Source of the DNA: Comamonas granuli NBRC 101663
Lineage (GTDB): Bacteria > Pseudomonadota > Gammaproteobacteria > Burkholderiales > Burkholderiaceae_C
Length of the DNA: 64,000 nucleotides
Assembly (NCBI RefSeq): GCF_000739995.1
Contig: NZ_BBJX01000002.1
Span: 124,001 to 188,000 of the forward strand
Direction of reading: 5' to 3'
Each line of letters starts with the position of its first letter. The first letter of the stretch is position 1. A model generated the notes under the pieces. That model was not told the origin of the DNA and made no database searches. It worked only from the letters and a program-made list of their open reading frames with translations. A program made the translations under genes and the position numbers. Shown here one piece after another: positions 26,113 to 34,228 of this stretch.

Positions 26113-27165
26113 ATGTCCATCGATACACTTGCGCCCCTCGCTGCCGCACCCATCCGGCGTGGCCTGACCAGGTCTGGCTGGATACTGTTGCCAGCGCTGC
26201 TGACGGCATTGGTTTTCCCGTTCCTCGTCAAGGACTACTTCCTGTTCCAGGCCACCATGATGCTGTCATATGCGGTGGCATTGCTCGGGCTGAATATCCT
26301 GACCGGCTACAACGGGCAAATCTCCCTCGGCCACGGCGCCTTCTTTGCAATGGGTGCGTACACGGCGGCGATCCTCATGGACAGTGCCGGCCTGCCGTAT
26401 TGGGCCACGATTCCGGCGGCAGCAGGAATCTGCTTGCTGGTTGGGTATCTGTTTGGCTTGCCGGCGCTAAAGCTTGAGGGTCTGTACTTGGCACTCGCCA
26501 CCTTTGCGCTCGGCGTCGCGCTGCCGCAGTTGCTGAAGTACAAGCATTTGGAGGTCTGGACTGGCGGCGTGCAAGGCATCGTTTTGATGAAGCCGGATGC
26601 GCCATTCGGACTTCCACTGACCCCTGACCAGTGGCTGTACCTGTTTGCGCTGGGGGTGGTGCTGCTGATGTTCTGGCTGGCCCACCATCTGCTGCGCAGC
26701 GGAATCGGCCGCGCCATGATCGCGATCCGCGACAACCCGTTGGCGGCGGAAACCATGGGTATCGACAATCGTCACTACAAGGCGACGGTCTTCGGTTTTT
26801 CCGCTATGTATACCGGTATTGGCGGTGCGCTGTCAGCGATTGCAGTGCAATTTGTCGCCCCCGACTCTTTCACAGTGTTTCTCTCGATCTCGCTGCTGGT
26901 GGGCATCGTGGTTGGCGGTCTCGCCACCATCGCCGGCGCGTTCTACGGAGCGGCGTTCATCATGTTCGTGCCCTCCCTCGCCGAAAACATATCCAAGGCG
27001 GCACCCGCGGCCGTGTACGGTATCGTGCTGATTCTGTTCGTATTCATCCTGCCAGGTGGAGTTGCAGGCTTGATGGACCGGCTCAGCCGGCGATTCGGGA
27101 CGCTGAAAGCTTGCCCCAGTGAGCTCACAAACTCCAGGCCTGCTGCGACCTGTGTAGCGCGGTGA
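26113..27165 (+). CDS. livM: ABC transporter permease LivM-type
   Basis: Inner-membrane protein of 350 residues. LLGLNILTGYNGQISLGHGAFFAMGAY is the LivM signature (conserved core NGQISLGHGAF), and AIRDNPLAAETMGID marks the coupling loop. It follows livH by three bases. The last about 20 residues (KACPSELTNSRPAATCVAR) look unlike a LivM tail and lie exactly where base composition returns to the high-GC background, so the 3' end may have been altered at the cassette junction. Confidence 0.88.
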   Translation: MSIDTLAPLAAAPIRRGLTRSGWILLPALLTALVFPFLVKDYFLFQATMMLSYAVALLGLNILTGYNGQISLGHGAFFAMGAYTAAILMDSAGLPYWATIPAAAGICLLVGYLFGLPALKLEGLYLALATFALGVALPQLLKYKHLEVWTGGVQGIVLMKPDAPFGLPLTPDQWLYLFALGVVLLMFWLAHHLLRSGIGRAMIAIRDNPLAAETMGIDNRHYKATVFGFSAMYTGIGGALSAIAVQFVAPDSFTVFLSISLLVGIVVGGLATIAGAFYGAAFIMFVPSLAENISKAAPAAVYGIVLILFVFILPGGVAGLMDRLSRRFGTLKACPSELTNSRPAATCVAR

Positions 27166-27289
27166 TTCTCTGGTGATGGGAGCGTGGGCGCATTACCGCG
27201 CTCGCTTGCAGCACCCGCTGCCTATCGCTCTGTGCCGTCAACGCCTATTTCCGGGATGCTGTTTCGCCAATACACTGGTCAGCAGCACC

Positions 27290-27787
27290 ATGGACACCCG
27301 CATCACCGAAGGCTACGCACCGGGCTGCATAGGCCGCATTGCCCAGTTGCACGCCCACTACTATGCCGCCAGCCACCAGTTCGGCGTGGCCTTCGAGGCC
27401 CTGGTGGCAAGCGAGCTCAGCGCGTTCTGCCTGGCGTACCACAGTGGCCGCGACGGGCTCTGGCTGGCGCAGGAGGAGGGGCGCATCGAGGGTTCGGTGG
27501 CGCTGGATGGCGCGCAGGCGGCCGATGCCGGCGCGCACCTGCGCTGGTTCATCGTCTCCGATGCGCTGCGCGGCCGGGGCACGGGCCGGCAGTTGCTGCA
27601 GCGGGCGCTGGATTTTTCCGACGCCTGCGGTTACCGCAAGGTGTCCCTGTGGACGTTTGCCGGCCTGCACGCGGCGCGGCATTTGTACGAGTCGTGCGGC
27701 TTCCGGCTGGTGCACGAGGCGGCGGGGTCGCGCTGGGGCACGCGGGTGACCGAGCAGCGCTTCGAGCGCCCGCGGCCCACGCCGTGA
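27290..27787 (+). CDS. GNAT-family N-acetyltransferase
   Basis: Protein of 165 residues. The acetyl-CoA-binding motif A is in LRWFIVSDALRGRGTGRQLLQRAL (R-G-x-G-x-G/A type), and the C-terminal HAARHLYESCGFRLVHEA is the usual motif B. The acceptor is unknown. The ATG at 27290 gives a normal GNAT length; the frame is open upstream without homology. The 123 bases before it show no clear gene or att-like repeat. Convergent with an MFS gene 25 bases away. Confidence 0.82.
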   Translation: MDTRITEGYAPGCIGRIAQLHAHYYAASHQFGVAFEALVASELSAFCLAYHSGRDGLWLAQEEGRIEGSVALDGAQAADAGAHLRWFIVSDALRGRGTGRQLLQRALDFSDACGYRKVSLWTFAGLHAARHLYESCGFRLVHEAAGSRWGTRVTEQRFERPRPTP

Positions 27788-27812
27788 GGCGGCCTGCGCG
27801 CGGCGCGCGGGC

Positions 27813-29051
27813 TCAGCGCCCTTTGCGCGCCGCCACGCCGCCGCCGACCAGCGCCGCCGACACCACGCCCAGCGCCAGGGCCAGGGCCGAGCCGTGGAAG
27901 ATACCGCCCGTCTGGCCGTGGTCCAGCAGGGCGCCGAACACCGGGGCGGCCAGGGCAAAGCCGATGTCCAGTCCCGAATACACCGTGCCGTAGACGCGGC
28001 CGGTGGCGCCGGGTGGCGCGGCCTGCTTGATGAGCATGTCGCGCGAGGGGCCTGCCAGCCCCGTGCCCAGCCCGGCGAGCGCGGCCACGGCCAGGGCCGC
28101 CATGCCGGGCAGCACGCCGCTGCCCACCAGCACCAGCAGCGCCGCCGAGGCCAGCAGGCAGATGGCAATGATCTTCTCCAGCCGGGCGACGCGGCTCACC
28201 AGAAAGCCGCCCACGACCATGCCCGCCGCGCCGCACAGCATGTAGCCCGTGACCACCAGGGCCGTGGCGCTGAGCGGCAGACCGTACATCTGCTGCAGCG
28301 CCGGGCTGGCAAAGCTCTGGATGGCGCTCAGGGCGCAGGTGCTCCAGAAGAAGAAGGAAAAGCACAGCCACACCGAGGGCAGGCGCAGAAAGGCCATGGG
28401 GTGCTCGCCGGCCTGGGCGCCCGGCGCGTGGGCCTGGCCGGCGCGCGCGCCGTGGCGGTCGTCGATGGCGCTGCGCTGCCACAGGAGCAGCACCAGCACC
28501 GCTGCGGCCAGCACGGCCGCCGCCAGGGCGGCCGTGCGCCAGGCGCCGGTGGCGCTGGCAATGCCCGCCAAGAATACCGGCGCCGCCGCCCAGCCCAGGT
28601 TGCCGCTGATGCCGTGCACCGAGAAGCCATGGCCCAGGCGCGCGGGCGAGACGCGCTTGTTCAGGATGGTGAAGTCCACCGGGTGGAAGGGCGCGTTGCC
28701 CAGCCCGGCCAGCGCCGCGGCCAGCACCAGCCCCGCATAGCCCTGCGCCAGGCCCGCGGCCAGTCCGGCCAGCACGAAGCAGCCCAGCGCCAGGAACAGC
28801 ACCGGGCGCGCGCCCACGCGGTCGACCACGAAGCCGGCCAGCGCCTGGCCCACGCCCGAGACGATGAAGAACACCGACACCAGCATGCCCAGCTCGGAGT
28901 AGCTCAGGCCGAACTCACGGATGAACCACGGAAACAGCGGCGGCAGCAGCATGTGGAAGAAATGCGAGGTGCCGTGCGCCAGCCCGATGAGCGCGATGGT
29001 GTGCGCGTCCTGGCGCAGCGGAATGGGTGCGGAGGCGGTGGCGGTGGTCAT
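27813..29051 (-). CDS. MFS transporter, fosmidomycin-resistance (Fsr)-like
   Basis: Polytopic protein of 412 residues with about twelve membrane segments in two halves and a charged central loop (DDRHGARAGQAHAPG). GLAHGTSHFFHMLLPPLFPW at the N-terminus, GNAPFHPVDFTILNKRV in the middle and DRVGARP after TM2 are typical of Fsr-like efflux proteins. Expected to export small molecules by proton antiport; substrate unknown. Stands alone. Confidence 0.85.
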   Translation of the reverse strand: MTTATASAPIPLRQDAHTIALIGLAHGTSHFFHMLLPPLFPWFIREFGLSYSELGMLVSVFFIVSGVGQALAGFVVDRVGARPVLFLALGCFVLAGLAAGLAQGYAGLVLAAALAGLGNAPFHPVDFTILNKRVSPARLGHGFSVHGISGNLGWAAAPVFLAGIASATGAWRTAALAAAVLAAAVLVLLLWQRSAIDDRHGARAGQAHAPGAQAGEHPMAFLRLPSVWLCFSFFFWSTCALSAIQSFASPALQQMYGLPLSATALVVTGYMLCGAAGMVVGGFLVSRVARLEKIIAICLLASAALLVLVGSGVLPGMAALAVAALAGLGTGLAGPSRDMLIKQAAPPGATGRVYGTVYSGLDIGFALAAPVFGALLDHGQTGGIFHGSALALALGVVSAALVGGGVAARKGR

Positions 29052-29222
29052 GGCGGCGATCTTAGACGCTTGTGCAAGAGCCCGTCCTGCGCGCCGCCCG
29101 CCCTGCCCTGCGGGCCGGAGGGCCTATTGCGACCATGGTTATTGTTTGACCCTCATCAAGGCGCCGCACGGCAACCCGGCCACAATGACCCTAAACAAAA
29201 TGTGTGTTTGACAGGGAACCCC

Positions 29223-29369
29223 ATGAAAGCGCTCTCCGACCTCTTCTCCACCGACTACGGGCTCATGAGCATCATCGGCATTGCCATGATGATCAGCGGC
29301 ATTCTGGGCTTTGCGGTCGTCGTTCGCCGCAAGATGAACGAGACCGATCCTGCGCGCTCCCGGAAGTAA
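29223..29369 (+). CDS. DUF3149 small membrane protein
   Basis: Protein of 48 residues: a short N-terminus MKALSDLFSTDYGLMS, one transmembrane helix (IIGIAMMISGILGFAVVVR) and a basic tail. This is the pattern of the DUF3149 family of tiny betaproteobacterial membrane proteins of unknown function. A GGGAACCCC stretch precedes the ATG. It lies alone between two minus-strand transcription units. Confidence 0.75.
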   Translation: MKALSDLFSTDYGLMSIIGIAMMISGILGFAVVVRRKMNETDPARSRK

Positions 29370-29393
29370 GCGCGTGCCTCCATCGGGTGGCGC

Positions 29394-30386
29394 CTAGGAT
29401 CGCGGCGCACACCAGCCCTGCGCCGGCTGGCGGGCCCATTGCTCCAGGCGCGCCCACAGCCACTGCACGCCGTCGCCCTGCGGCGACTGCAGGCCGTGGT
29501 CGGCCTGCGGCAGGCGGTGGCTGCAAAACGGGGCCGTGCGGCTTTGCGCCTGCGCAGCAAAGCGTTCGTAGGCGGTGGGCGGCACCAGCGCATCCGCGTC
29601 GCCCCACACCTGCCACAGGGGCCAGGGCCCGTCGATGAGCGGCTGGGCCACGCGCCAGTGCCACAGGGCGCGCCAGTAGCGCAGGCTGCGGCCCTGCACC
29701 ACCGCGGTATCCGGCTGCGGCCCGTCCTGGGCCTGCTCCAGCGCCTGCCAGGCGGCCTGCGCACCCTGGCGCTGCGCCTGCAGGTGCGCGGCGTCGCGCG
29801 GGTCCAGGCCGCTGGCGGACAGCAGCACCAGGCCGGCCAGGCGCGGCACCTGCGGCGCCAGATGGGGCAGCAGCTCCCCGCCCTCGGAAATGCCCACGAG
29901 CACGGTGGGCACGGCATCGGCGCGGCCCGGCCGGGCGGCCCAGGCCTGCAGCGCGGCCCGGGCGTCGGCCCGCCAGGTGGAGAGCGCATCGGCCTGCACG
30001 AAGCGGGCCGGGCATTGGTCCGGCGGCGTGCGGTCCAGGGGGTGCACGCCGCGCTTGTGCAGCACCAGCACCTCGGCGTGCAGCAGCCCGGCAAAGTAGC
30101 GCTCGGCCAGGGGGGCCAGGCCCGCGCAGCCCGATCCGGGGATGACGAGCACGCGGTAGCGCAGCGGTGGCACGCGCGCCGCACGCTCCAGCGCCCACAG
30201 GCGGGTGCCCGCTTCGCTGCCGGGCAGGGCCTGCAGCGCCCAGGGCGGCGCCAGCGCAGCGCCGCCGGGAGGCCGGGAGACGGGCTGCGCGCATCCGGCC
30301 AGGAGCAGGCTGGCGCACAGCGTCCAGGCCCCCACGCGCCGGGCCTGTCGGGGCGGCCTGCGCCGCTCGGGGGGGCGCATGCGCAC
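29394..30386 (-). CDS. Lipoprotein alpha/beta hydrolase
   Basis: Protein of 330 residues. A twin-basic N-terminus and LLLAGC lipobox (Cys near residue 32) mark a lipoprotein. The downstream part has an alpha/beta hydrolase layout: oxyanion region VLVIPGSGCAG, nucleophile elbow VGISEGGE, acid in WGDADALVP and histidine in QADHGL. Substrate unknown. It is the last gene of a five-gene envelope operon, 8 bases after the LpoB/CsgG-like gene. ATGs at 30386 and 30380 are both possible. Confidence 0.75.
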   Translation of the reverse strand: MRMRPPERRRPPRQARRVGAWTLCASLLLAGCAQPVSRPPGGAALAPPWALQALPGSEAGTRLWALERAARVPPLRYRVLVIPGSGCAGLAPLAERYFAGLLHAEVLVLHKRGVHPLDRTPPDQCPARFVQADALSTWRADARAALQAWAARPGRADAVPTVLVGISEGGELLPHLAPQVPRLAGLVLLSASGLDPRDAAHLQAQRQGAQAAWQALEQAQDGPQPDTAVVQGRSLRYWRALWHWRVAQPLIDGPWPLWQVWGDADALVPPTAYERFAAQAQSRTAPFCSHRLPQADHGLQSPQGDGVQWLWARLEQWARQPAQGWCAPRS

Positions 30387-30394
30387 GGCGCGGG

Positions 30395-31369
30395 TCAGCG
30401 CAGGATGATGACCTGCTCCTGCGGCTGCGGCGCCGCGGGCTGGGGCGCCTGCGGGTAGGGCTGGCCGCCCTGCAGGGGCGGCGGCTCGGGCCGCACGCCG
30501 CGCGAGAGGTTGGCGTCGGTGTAGCCCAGTTGCGTGACGAGCTGCTGGTACACGTCCTGCGCCAGGCTCAGCGAGGTTTCCTTCATGACCTTGGCGCGGT
30601 TGGGCGGGGCGATGTCGCCGCGGATGGAGAGGATCTTGGTGTCGTTGCCTGCGCCCTGGGCCGAGAACGCGGCCTTGATCTCGTAGGTCTTGGTGTTGAT
30701 GAGCGAGAAGTCGGCCAGCAGTTGCAGGCCGTACTGGCGCGTGGCGCTGGTCGTGCCCTGCAGGGGCGAGAGCGCGTCGGTGAAGTCGATGCTGGAGACC
30801 ACGCCGAAGAGCACGTAGTCCGCGCCCTTGAACTCGCCCTTCTGGATGCGGGTGATGATGGCCTTCACGTCGGGCTGGCGCACGGGCTGGGCCATTTTGC
30901 CGCCCTGCACCTGGTTGAGGACCTGCTCGGCCTTGCTGGGCTGGGGCGTCCCGCCGTCAAAACCCCGGCCCTGCACCAGCTTGAAGTAGGTGCCCTGCAG
31001 GATGGCGCCCTTGATGTCGTTGGTGTAGCCGCCCAGCTCGCGCTGCTCGATGTAGCTGTAGCGCCCCGCGACGAAGGTGCCGCTGGCCTGCTCGGAGGCC
31101 TGCATGGAGCCCTGGCTGGAGTGCGAACCCGCGCCGCTGTAGGGCCCATGGCTGTAGCCGCCGCTGTGGCTGCCCTGCGCGCTCATCTGGCTGCTGCGCT
31201 GGTACTGGCCGGCCATGAAGTACTCGGACACGCGCTCGGAGTAGGCCAGGTCGGTCACGGCGATGCGAGGTGCCGCCCCGCCCTGCTGGGCGTGCGCGGG
31301 CAGGCCCCAGGTGAGTGCCGTGGTGGCCACGAGCGCACAGGCGGCGGCCAGGGTGGTTCTGCGTTGCAT
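30395..31369 (-). CDS. LpoB/CsgG-like secreted protein of unknown function
   Basis: Protein of 324 residues with a Sec signal peptide ending AHAQ (about residue 28) and no lipobox cysteine. APRIAVTDLAYSERV at the mature start, then a Ser/Gly/His-rich low-complexity insert (about 58-97). A core follows with QRELGGYTNDIK, AIITRIQKGEFKGADYVLFGVV and YGLQLLADFSLINTKTYEI. This strand pattern resembles the anticodon-binding-like fold shared by CsgG and LpoB, and the preceding gene is an lpoB homologue. A Pro/Gln-rich tail ends the protein. Function unknown. Confidence 0.65.
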   Translation of the reverse strand: MQRRTTLAAACALVATTALTWGLPAHAQQGGAAPRIAVTDLAYSERVSEYFMAGQYQRSSQMSAQGSHSGGYSHGPYSGAGSHSSQGSMQASEQASGTFVAGRYSYIEQRELGGYTNDIKGAILQGTYFKLVQGRGFDGGTPQPSKAEQVLNQVQGGKMAQPVRQPDVKAIITRIQKGEFKGADYVLFGVVSSIDFTDALSPLQGTTSATRQYGLQLLADFSLINTKTYEIKAAFSAQGAGNDTKILSIRGDIAPPNRAKVMKETSLSLAQDVYQQLVTQLGYTDANLSRGVRPEPPPLQGGQPYPQAPQPAAPQPQEQVIILR

Positions 31370-31384
31370 GGTGTGGTCCTTGGA

Positions 31385-31993
31385 TCAGCGGCTGCTTGTC
31401 TTGCGGATTTCTTTTTCGTCCTGCCATTCGATGGTGCCCTCCTGCACGTCGAACAGCTTGAGCGTGAACTTGTAGAACACGTCCTTGGTGGTGGCGCTTT
31501 GCTTGACGATGCTGGTGAGCTCGCCTTCCATGCTGTACTTGGCCGCCGTCATCTGGCCGATCTTGGCGGTGCTGTTCTGCTTGTACAGGCCGCTCTGGTT
31601 CTGGCGCTGCAGCTCGTCCACGCCGGCCTGCATCTCGTTGATGGAGCGCACGAAGCGCACCTTGCCGGACTTGACCAGCGCGGTCTGGATGGAGTTCATG
31701 ACGTTGGTGGTGTCGATGTACTCGCTGGTCTTGTTCTTGACCGTGGAGATGGTCACCGTGGGGCGGCCCTGGAAGATGCCGGTCTCCAGCAGGCTGCCGG
31801 TCATCTTCTCGGCGATCATCTGCAGGTCGGTGGAGCCGAATTCATTGGTCACCAGCTCCACGCCCTTGGCATCGCCGTAGTTGACCTGGCGGTCGAAGCG
31901 GATCACGGGGGAGGAGAGGTTCTGGCAGCCGGCCAGGGCGAGCGTGCCGGCGGCGAGCGCGAGCAGCAGGGCTTTGCGTTGCAGGGTGTTCAT
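31385..31993 (-). CDS. lpoB: LpoB-like lipoprotein (penicillin-binding-protein activator family)
   Basis: Protein of 202 residues with lipobox LALAGC (Cys23). The fold resembles E. coli LpoB: MTGSLLETGIFQGRPTVTIS, VKNKTSEYIDTTNV, SIQTALVKSGKVRFV and the C-terminal FTLKLFDVQEGTIEW. LpoB reaches through the peptidoglycan to stimulate PBP1B. This copy lacks the long Pro-rich linker of the E. coli protein. It sits next to a YcfL/DUF1425 gene, the same pairing as in E. coli (ycfL-lpoB). Whether it activates a penicillin-binding protein here or serves this operon's own system is unknown. Confidence 0.82.
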   Translation of the reverse strand: MNTLQRKALLLALAAGTLALAGCQNLSSPVIRFDRQVNYGDAKGVELVTNEFGSTDLQMIAEKMTGSLLETGIFQGRPTVTISTVKNKTSEYIDTTNVMNSIQTALVKSGKVRFVRSINEMQAGVDELQRQNQSGLYKQNSTAKIGQMTAAKYSMEGELTSIVKQSATTKDVFYKFTLKLFDVQEGTIEWQDEKEIRKTSSR

Positions 31994-32014
31994 AGCTTGT
32001 ACCTCGTGCGGAGC

Positions 32015-32407
32015 TCAGCGCTCCACGTTCATTTCAATGCGGAAATCGGTGGCCACGCTCTGGGGCGCGACGCTCTTGATGGTCTGCTGGCCCAGGCCCA
32101 GCATGCGCAGTTGCTTCCAGGATTCGCCATCGCCGACCTGGTTGCCCACGTTGTCCAGCCACTTGAAGCGGTAGAACACGGTGCGGTCGCTGCGCACCAT
32201 GTTGGCCAGGTCGGCCTGCACGACGAGCACGTCGTTCCTGCGCACGATGCGGATCTCGCGCACGGCGATGTCGTTGGCTTCGCCGCGCAGCGCCACCTTG
32301 GAGGCGACGGCAATGGGCGTGGCCGGGTCGTGCTGCTGGGCCTGCGCGCCGCCGGCGAGGGCCAAAGCGGCCACGCACAGCGCGGCCAGGGTCTTGCGGT
32401 GGGTCAT
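32015..32407 (-). CDS. YcfL/DUF1425 family periplasmic protein
   Basis: Protein of 130 residues with an N-terminal signal peptide (ALAGGAQAQ) but no lipobox cysteine, unlike E. coli YcfL. The DUF1425 beta-sandwich core is seen in IRIVRRNDVLVVQADLAN, RTVFYRFKWLDNVGNQV and IKSVAPQSVATDFRIEM. Function unknown. The gap to the lpoB-like gene is 21 bases. The association of this family with LpoB is conserved between distant proteobacteria. Confidence 0.82.
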   Translation of the reverse strand: MTHRKTLAALCVAALALAGGAQAQQHDPATPIAVASKVALRGEANDIAVREIRIVRRNDVLVVQADLANMVRSDRTVFYRFKWLDNVGNQVGDGESWKQLRMLGLGQQTIKSVAPQSVATDFRIEMNVER

Positions 32408-32435
32408 GGTGCTCCTTGGGTCAAACAGGGTTTAC

Positions 32436-33971
32436 TTACTGCACGGCGGCCTTGTGCGCCGCGGCCTTGGGGACGGGCGCCGCACCGGGCCTGCGCGCGC
32501 TGCGCGGGGCCGCCTTGGGGGGCGTGCCGGGCGGCTCGGCGGCCGGCGCCACGGGCGCCGCCGCTGCGGGCGCGGCCGCCATGGCGGGCAACTGCCCCAG
32601 GCTGGCCACTTTGCCGGTGAGCACGCTGTTGTGGTAGATGCGCAGCGGCACCAGGGCGTACTGGCCGTCGATCTGGATGGGCTCGGGCAGCGGGCGGCCG
32701 TTGATGCTCACGCGGTGCTCGCCCGGCGGCAGGTAGCCGCGCGCCACGTACACGCGCCCCGGCAGCATGCGCCACATGCGGTCGTCGGCCTGCTCGGTGG
32801 CCACGGTGGCGGCAGCCGCGATCAGCCCGCCGATCAGGCCGCCGCGCTTTTGCATCTCGTTCTGCAGCACGCCCTTGGCGATGGCGCGCGTCATGCCGCG
32901 AAACACCATGCCGGGCATTTCGTCCTTGAGGGCGCGGCGCGCCATCACGTTCACATCCACCACTTTTTCCAGCTTGAGGTCGAAGCCCGCCACCGAAATC
33001 TGGCCCAGCAGCGGGTCGTTGGACGGCTCGATCACCGGATAGGACACGCTCACTGCCACCACGCCGCTGCCCGTGGGCACCGGCAGGGTGAAGGCCTTGG
33101 GCTTGCGCGCCGGAGCGTCGCCCGCCTCGACGAGGAAGAGCACGTCGGTCATGCGCTGCTTGCGCTTCCAGGTGAAGCTGGTGCGTGCGTCCAGGCCGCG
33201 CAGGCCCTCTTCGAGCACGCCGGTATTGGGCTTGAGCTCGATGGCCTTGCGGTAGCCGGGCGCGGCCAGGCCGGACTCGCCCAGCACCTCGTACAGAAAG
33301 CCGGCCAGGTAGTGCGACAGGGCGTTGGAGTAGCCGTTCTTGAGCTCCAGCACCTCGGGGTCGTTGAGCGTCTCCACCGGGTAGCCGTTGAGCTCCTTGC
33401 TGCCGGAGGTGGCGCCCTTGGCCTTGGCCTCCTCCTCGGCGGCCAGGGTCTCCTTGGCGCGGAACTCGGCGATCACGGCCTCGCGCTCGTGCGTGCGCTT
33501 GATGTCCACGCGGGCGTTTTCGAAGTCCCCCTGGGCGATGCGGTTGAGCGCCAGGCGCGTGGTGAGCCAGACCTTCTCGTAGTCCTGGCCCTCGTAGGGC
33601 TTGAGGCGCTCGCTGATGAGCGCCGCGCCCACCGTGCCCAGCAGTTTTTCCGGGCTGGTCTTGGCGGTGTCCTCCCACTCCTTGACCTTGGTGTCGGCGC
33701 GCAGGAAGGCGCCCGTGCTGTCCTCGTAGCGGCGGTCCATGCGCAGCAGCTCGCCGCGCTCCAGGTTGTAGAGCAGGGCCTTCTTGTCTTCTTCGGTGGT
33801 GACCGAGGCGTCCAGCCGGGCCAGTGCCGCCGGAATGCCGGCAGACTGCCCCGCCGTCTGCATTTCAGTGGCGAGCTTGTCGTGGCTGGCCATGTTGGCA
33901 CAGCCGGTGAGTGCTGCGCCCAGCAGCAATGCGCCCCACAGGCGCGCGGGGAAAAGGTGCCAGGGTGTCAT
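32436..33971 (-). CDS. COG3014-family lipoprotein
   Basis: Protein of 511 residues. The start ATG at 33971 (MTPWHLFPARL) gives a signal sequence with lipobox ALTGC (about Cys24). An N-terminal helical, TPR-like region (about 40-270, ALLYNLERGELLRMDRRYEDS) is followed by a conserved central domain including NGYSNALSHYLAGFLYEVLGE. An Ala/Pro-rich basic tail ends the protein. This matches the COG3014 group of uncharacterised lipoproteins, which I recall near YcfL, LpoB and CsgG-like genes in other bacteria. First gene of the five-gene operon; the 257 bases upstream should carry the promoter. Confidence 0.75.
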   Translation of the reverse strand: MTPWHLFPARLWGALLLGAALTGCANMASHDKLATEMQTAGQSAGIPAALARLDASVTTEEDKKALLYNLERGELLRMDRRYEDSTGAFLRADTKVKEWEDTAKTSPEKLLGTVGAALISERLKPYEGQDYEKVWLTTRLALNRIAQGDFENARVDIKRTHEREAVIAEFRAKETLAAEEEAKAKGATSGSKELNGYPVETLNDPEVLELKNGYSNALSHYLAGFLYEVLGESGLAAPGYRKAIELKPNTGVLEEGLRGLDARTSFTWKRKQRMTDVLFLVEAGDAPARKPKAFTLPVPTGSGVVAVSVSYPVIEPSNDPLLGQISVAGFDLKLEKVVDVNVMARRALKDEMPGMVFRGMTRAIAKGVLQNEMQKRGGLIGGLIAAAATVATEQADDRMWRMLPGRVYVARGYLPPGEHRVSINGRPLPEPIQIDGQYALVPLRIYHNSVLTGKVASLGQLPAMAAAPAAAAPVAPAAEPPGTPPKAAPRSARRPGAAPVPKAAAHKAAVQ

Positions 33972-34228
33972 GCTTGTCCTTGTTCTCTCGGGTGGCAAAG
34001 CCCGCAGGGGCCCGGCCGCGCGCAGGCGCGCTCCGGGCGGGGCATGCCGTGGTGCCGCCTGCCCTCCCACAGGGACGCAGCACCCGTTGCAGCATTCCCC
34101 TGGCTGCCCTGCAATGGGTGGTTGGATGTCGATAGCCAGGAACAAATGTAGCAAAAAGCGACCCCGGTTCCGCACCGCCCTGCCGCGCGGCGCCGCCGAT
34201 GGGGGACACAGAGATCAACCGCCACGGC

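Noticed and set aside
27166-27290. A possible attachment site or insertion-sequence end at the right edge of the low-GC cassette.
   Set aside because: No direct repeat shared with the left edge near 18.9-19.0 kb, no tRNA and no integrase or transposase were seen.
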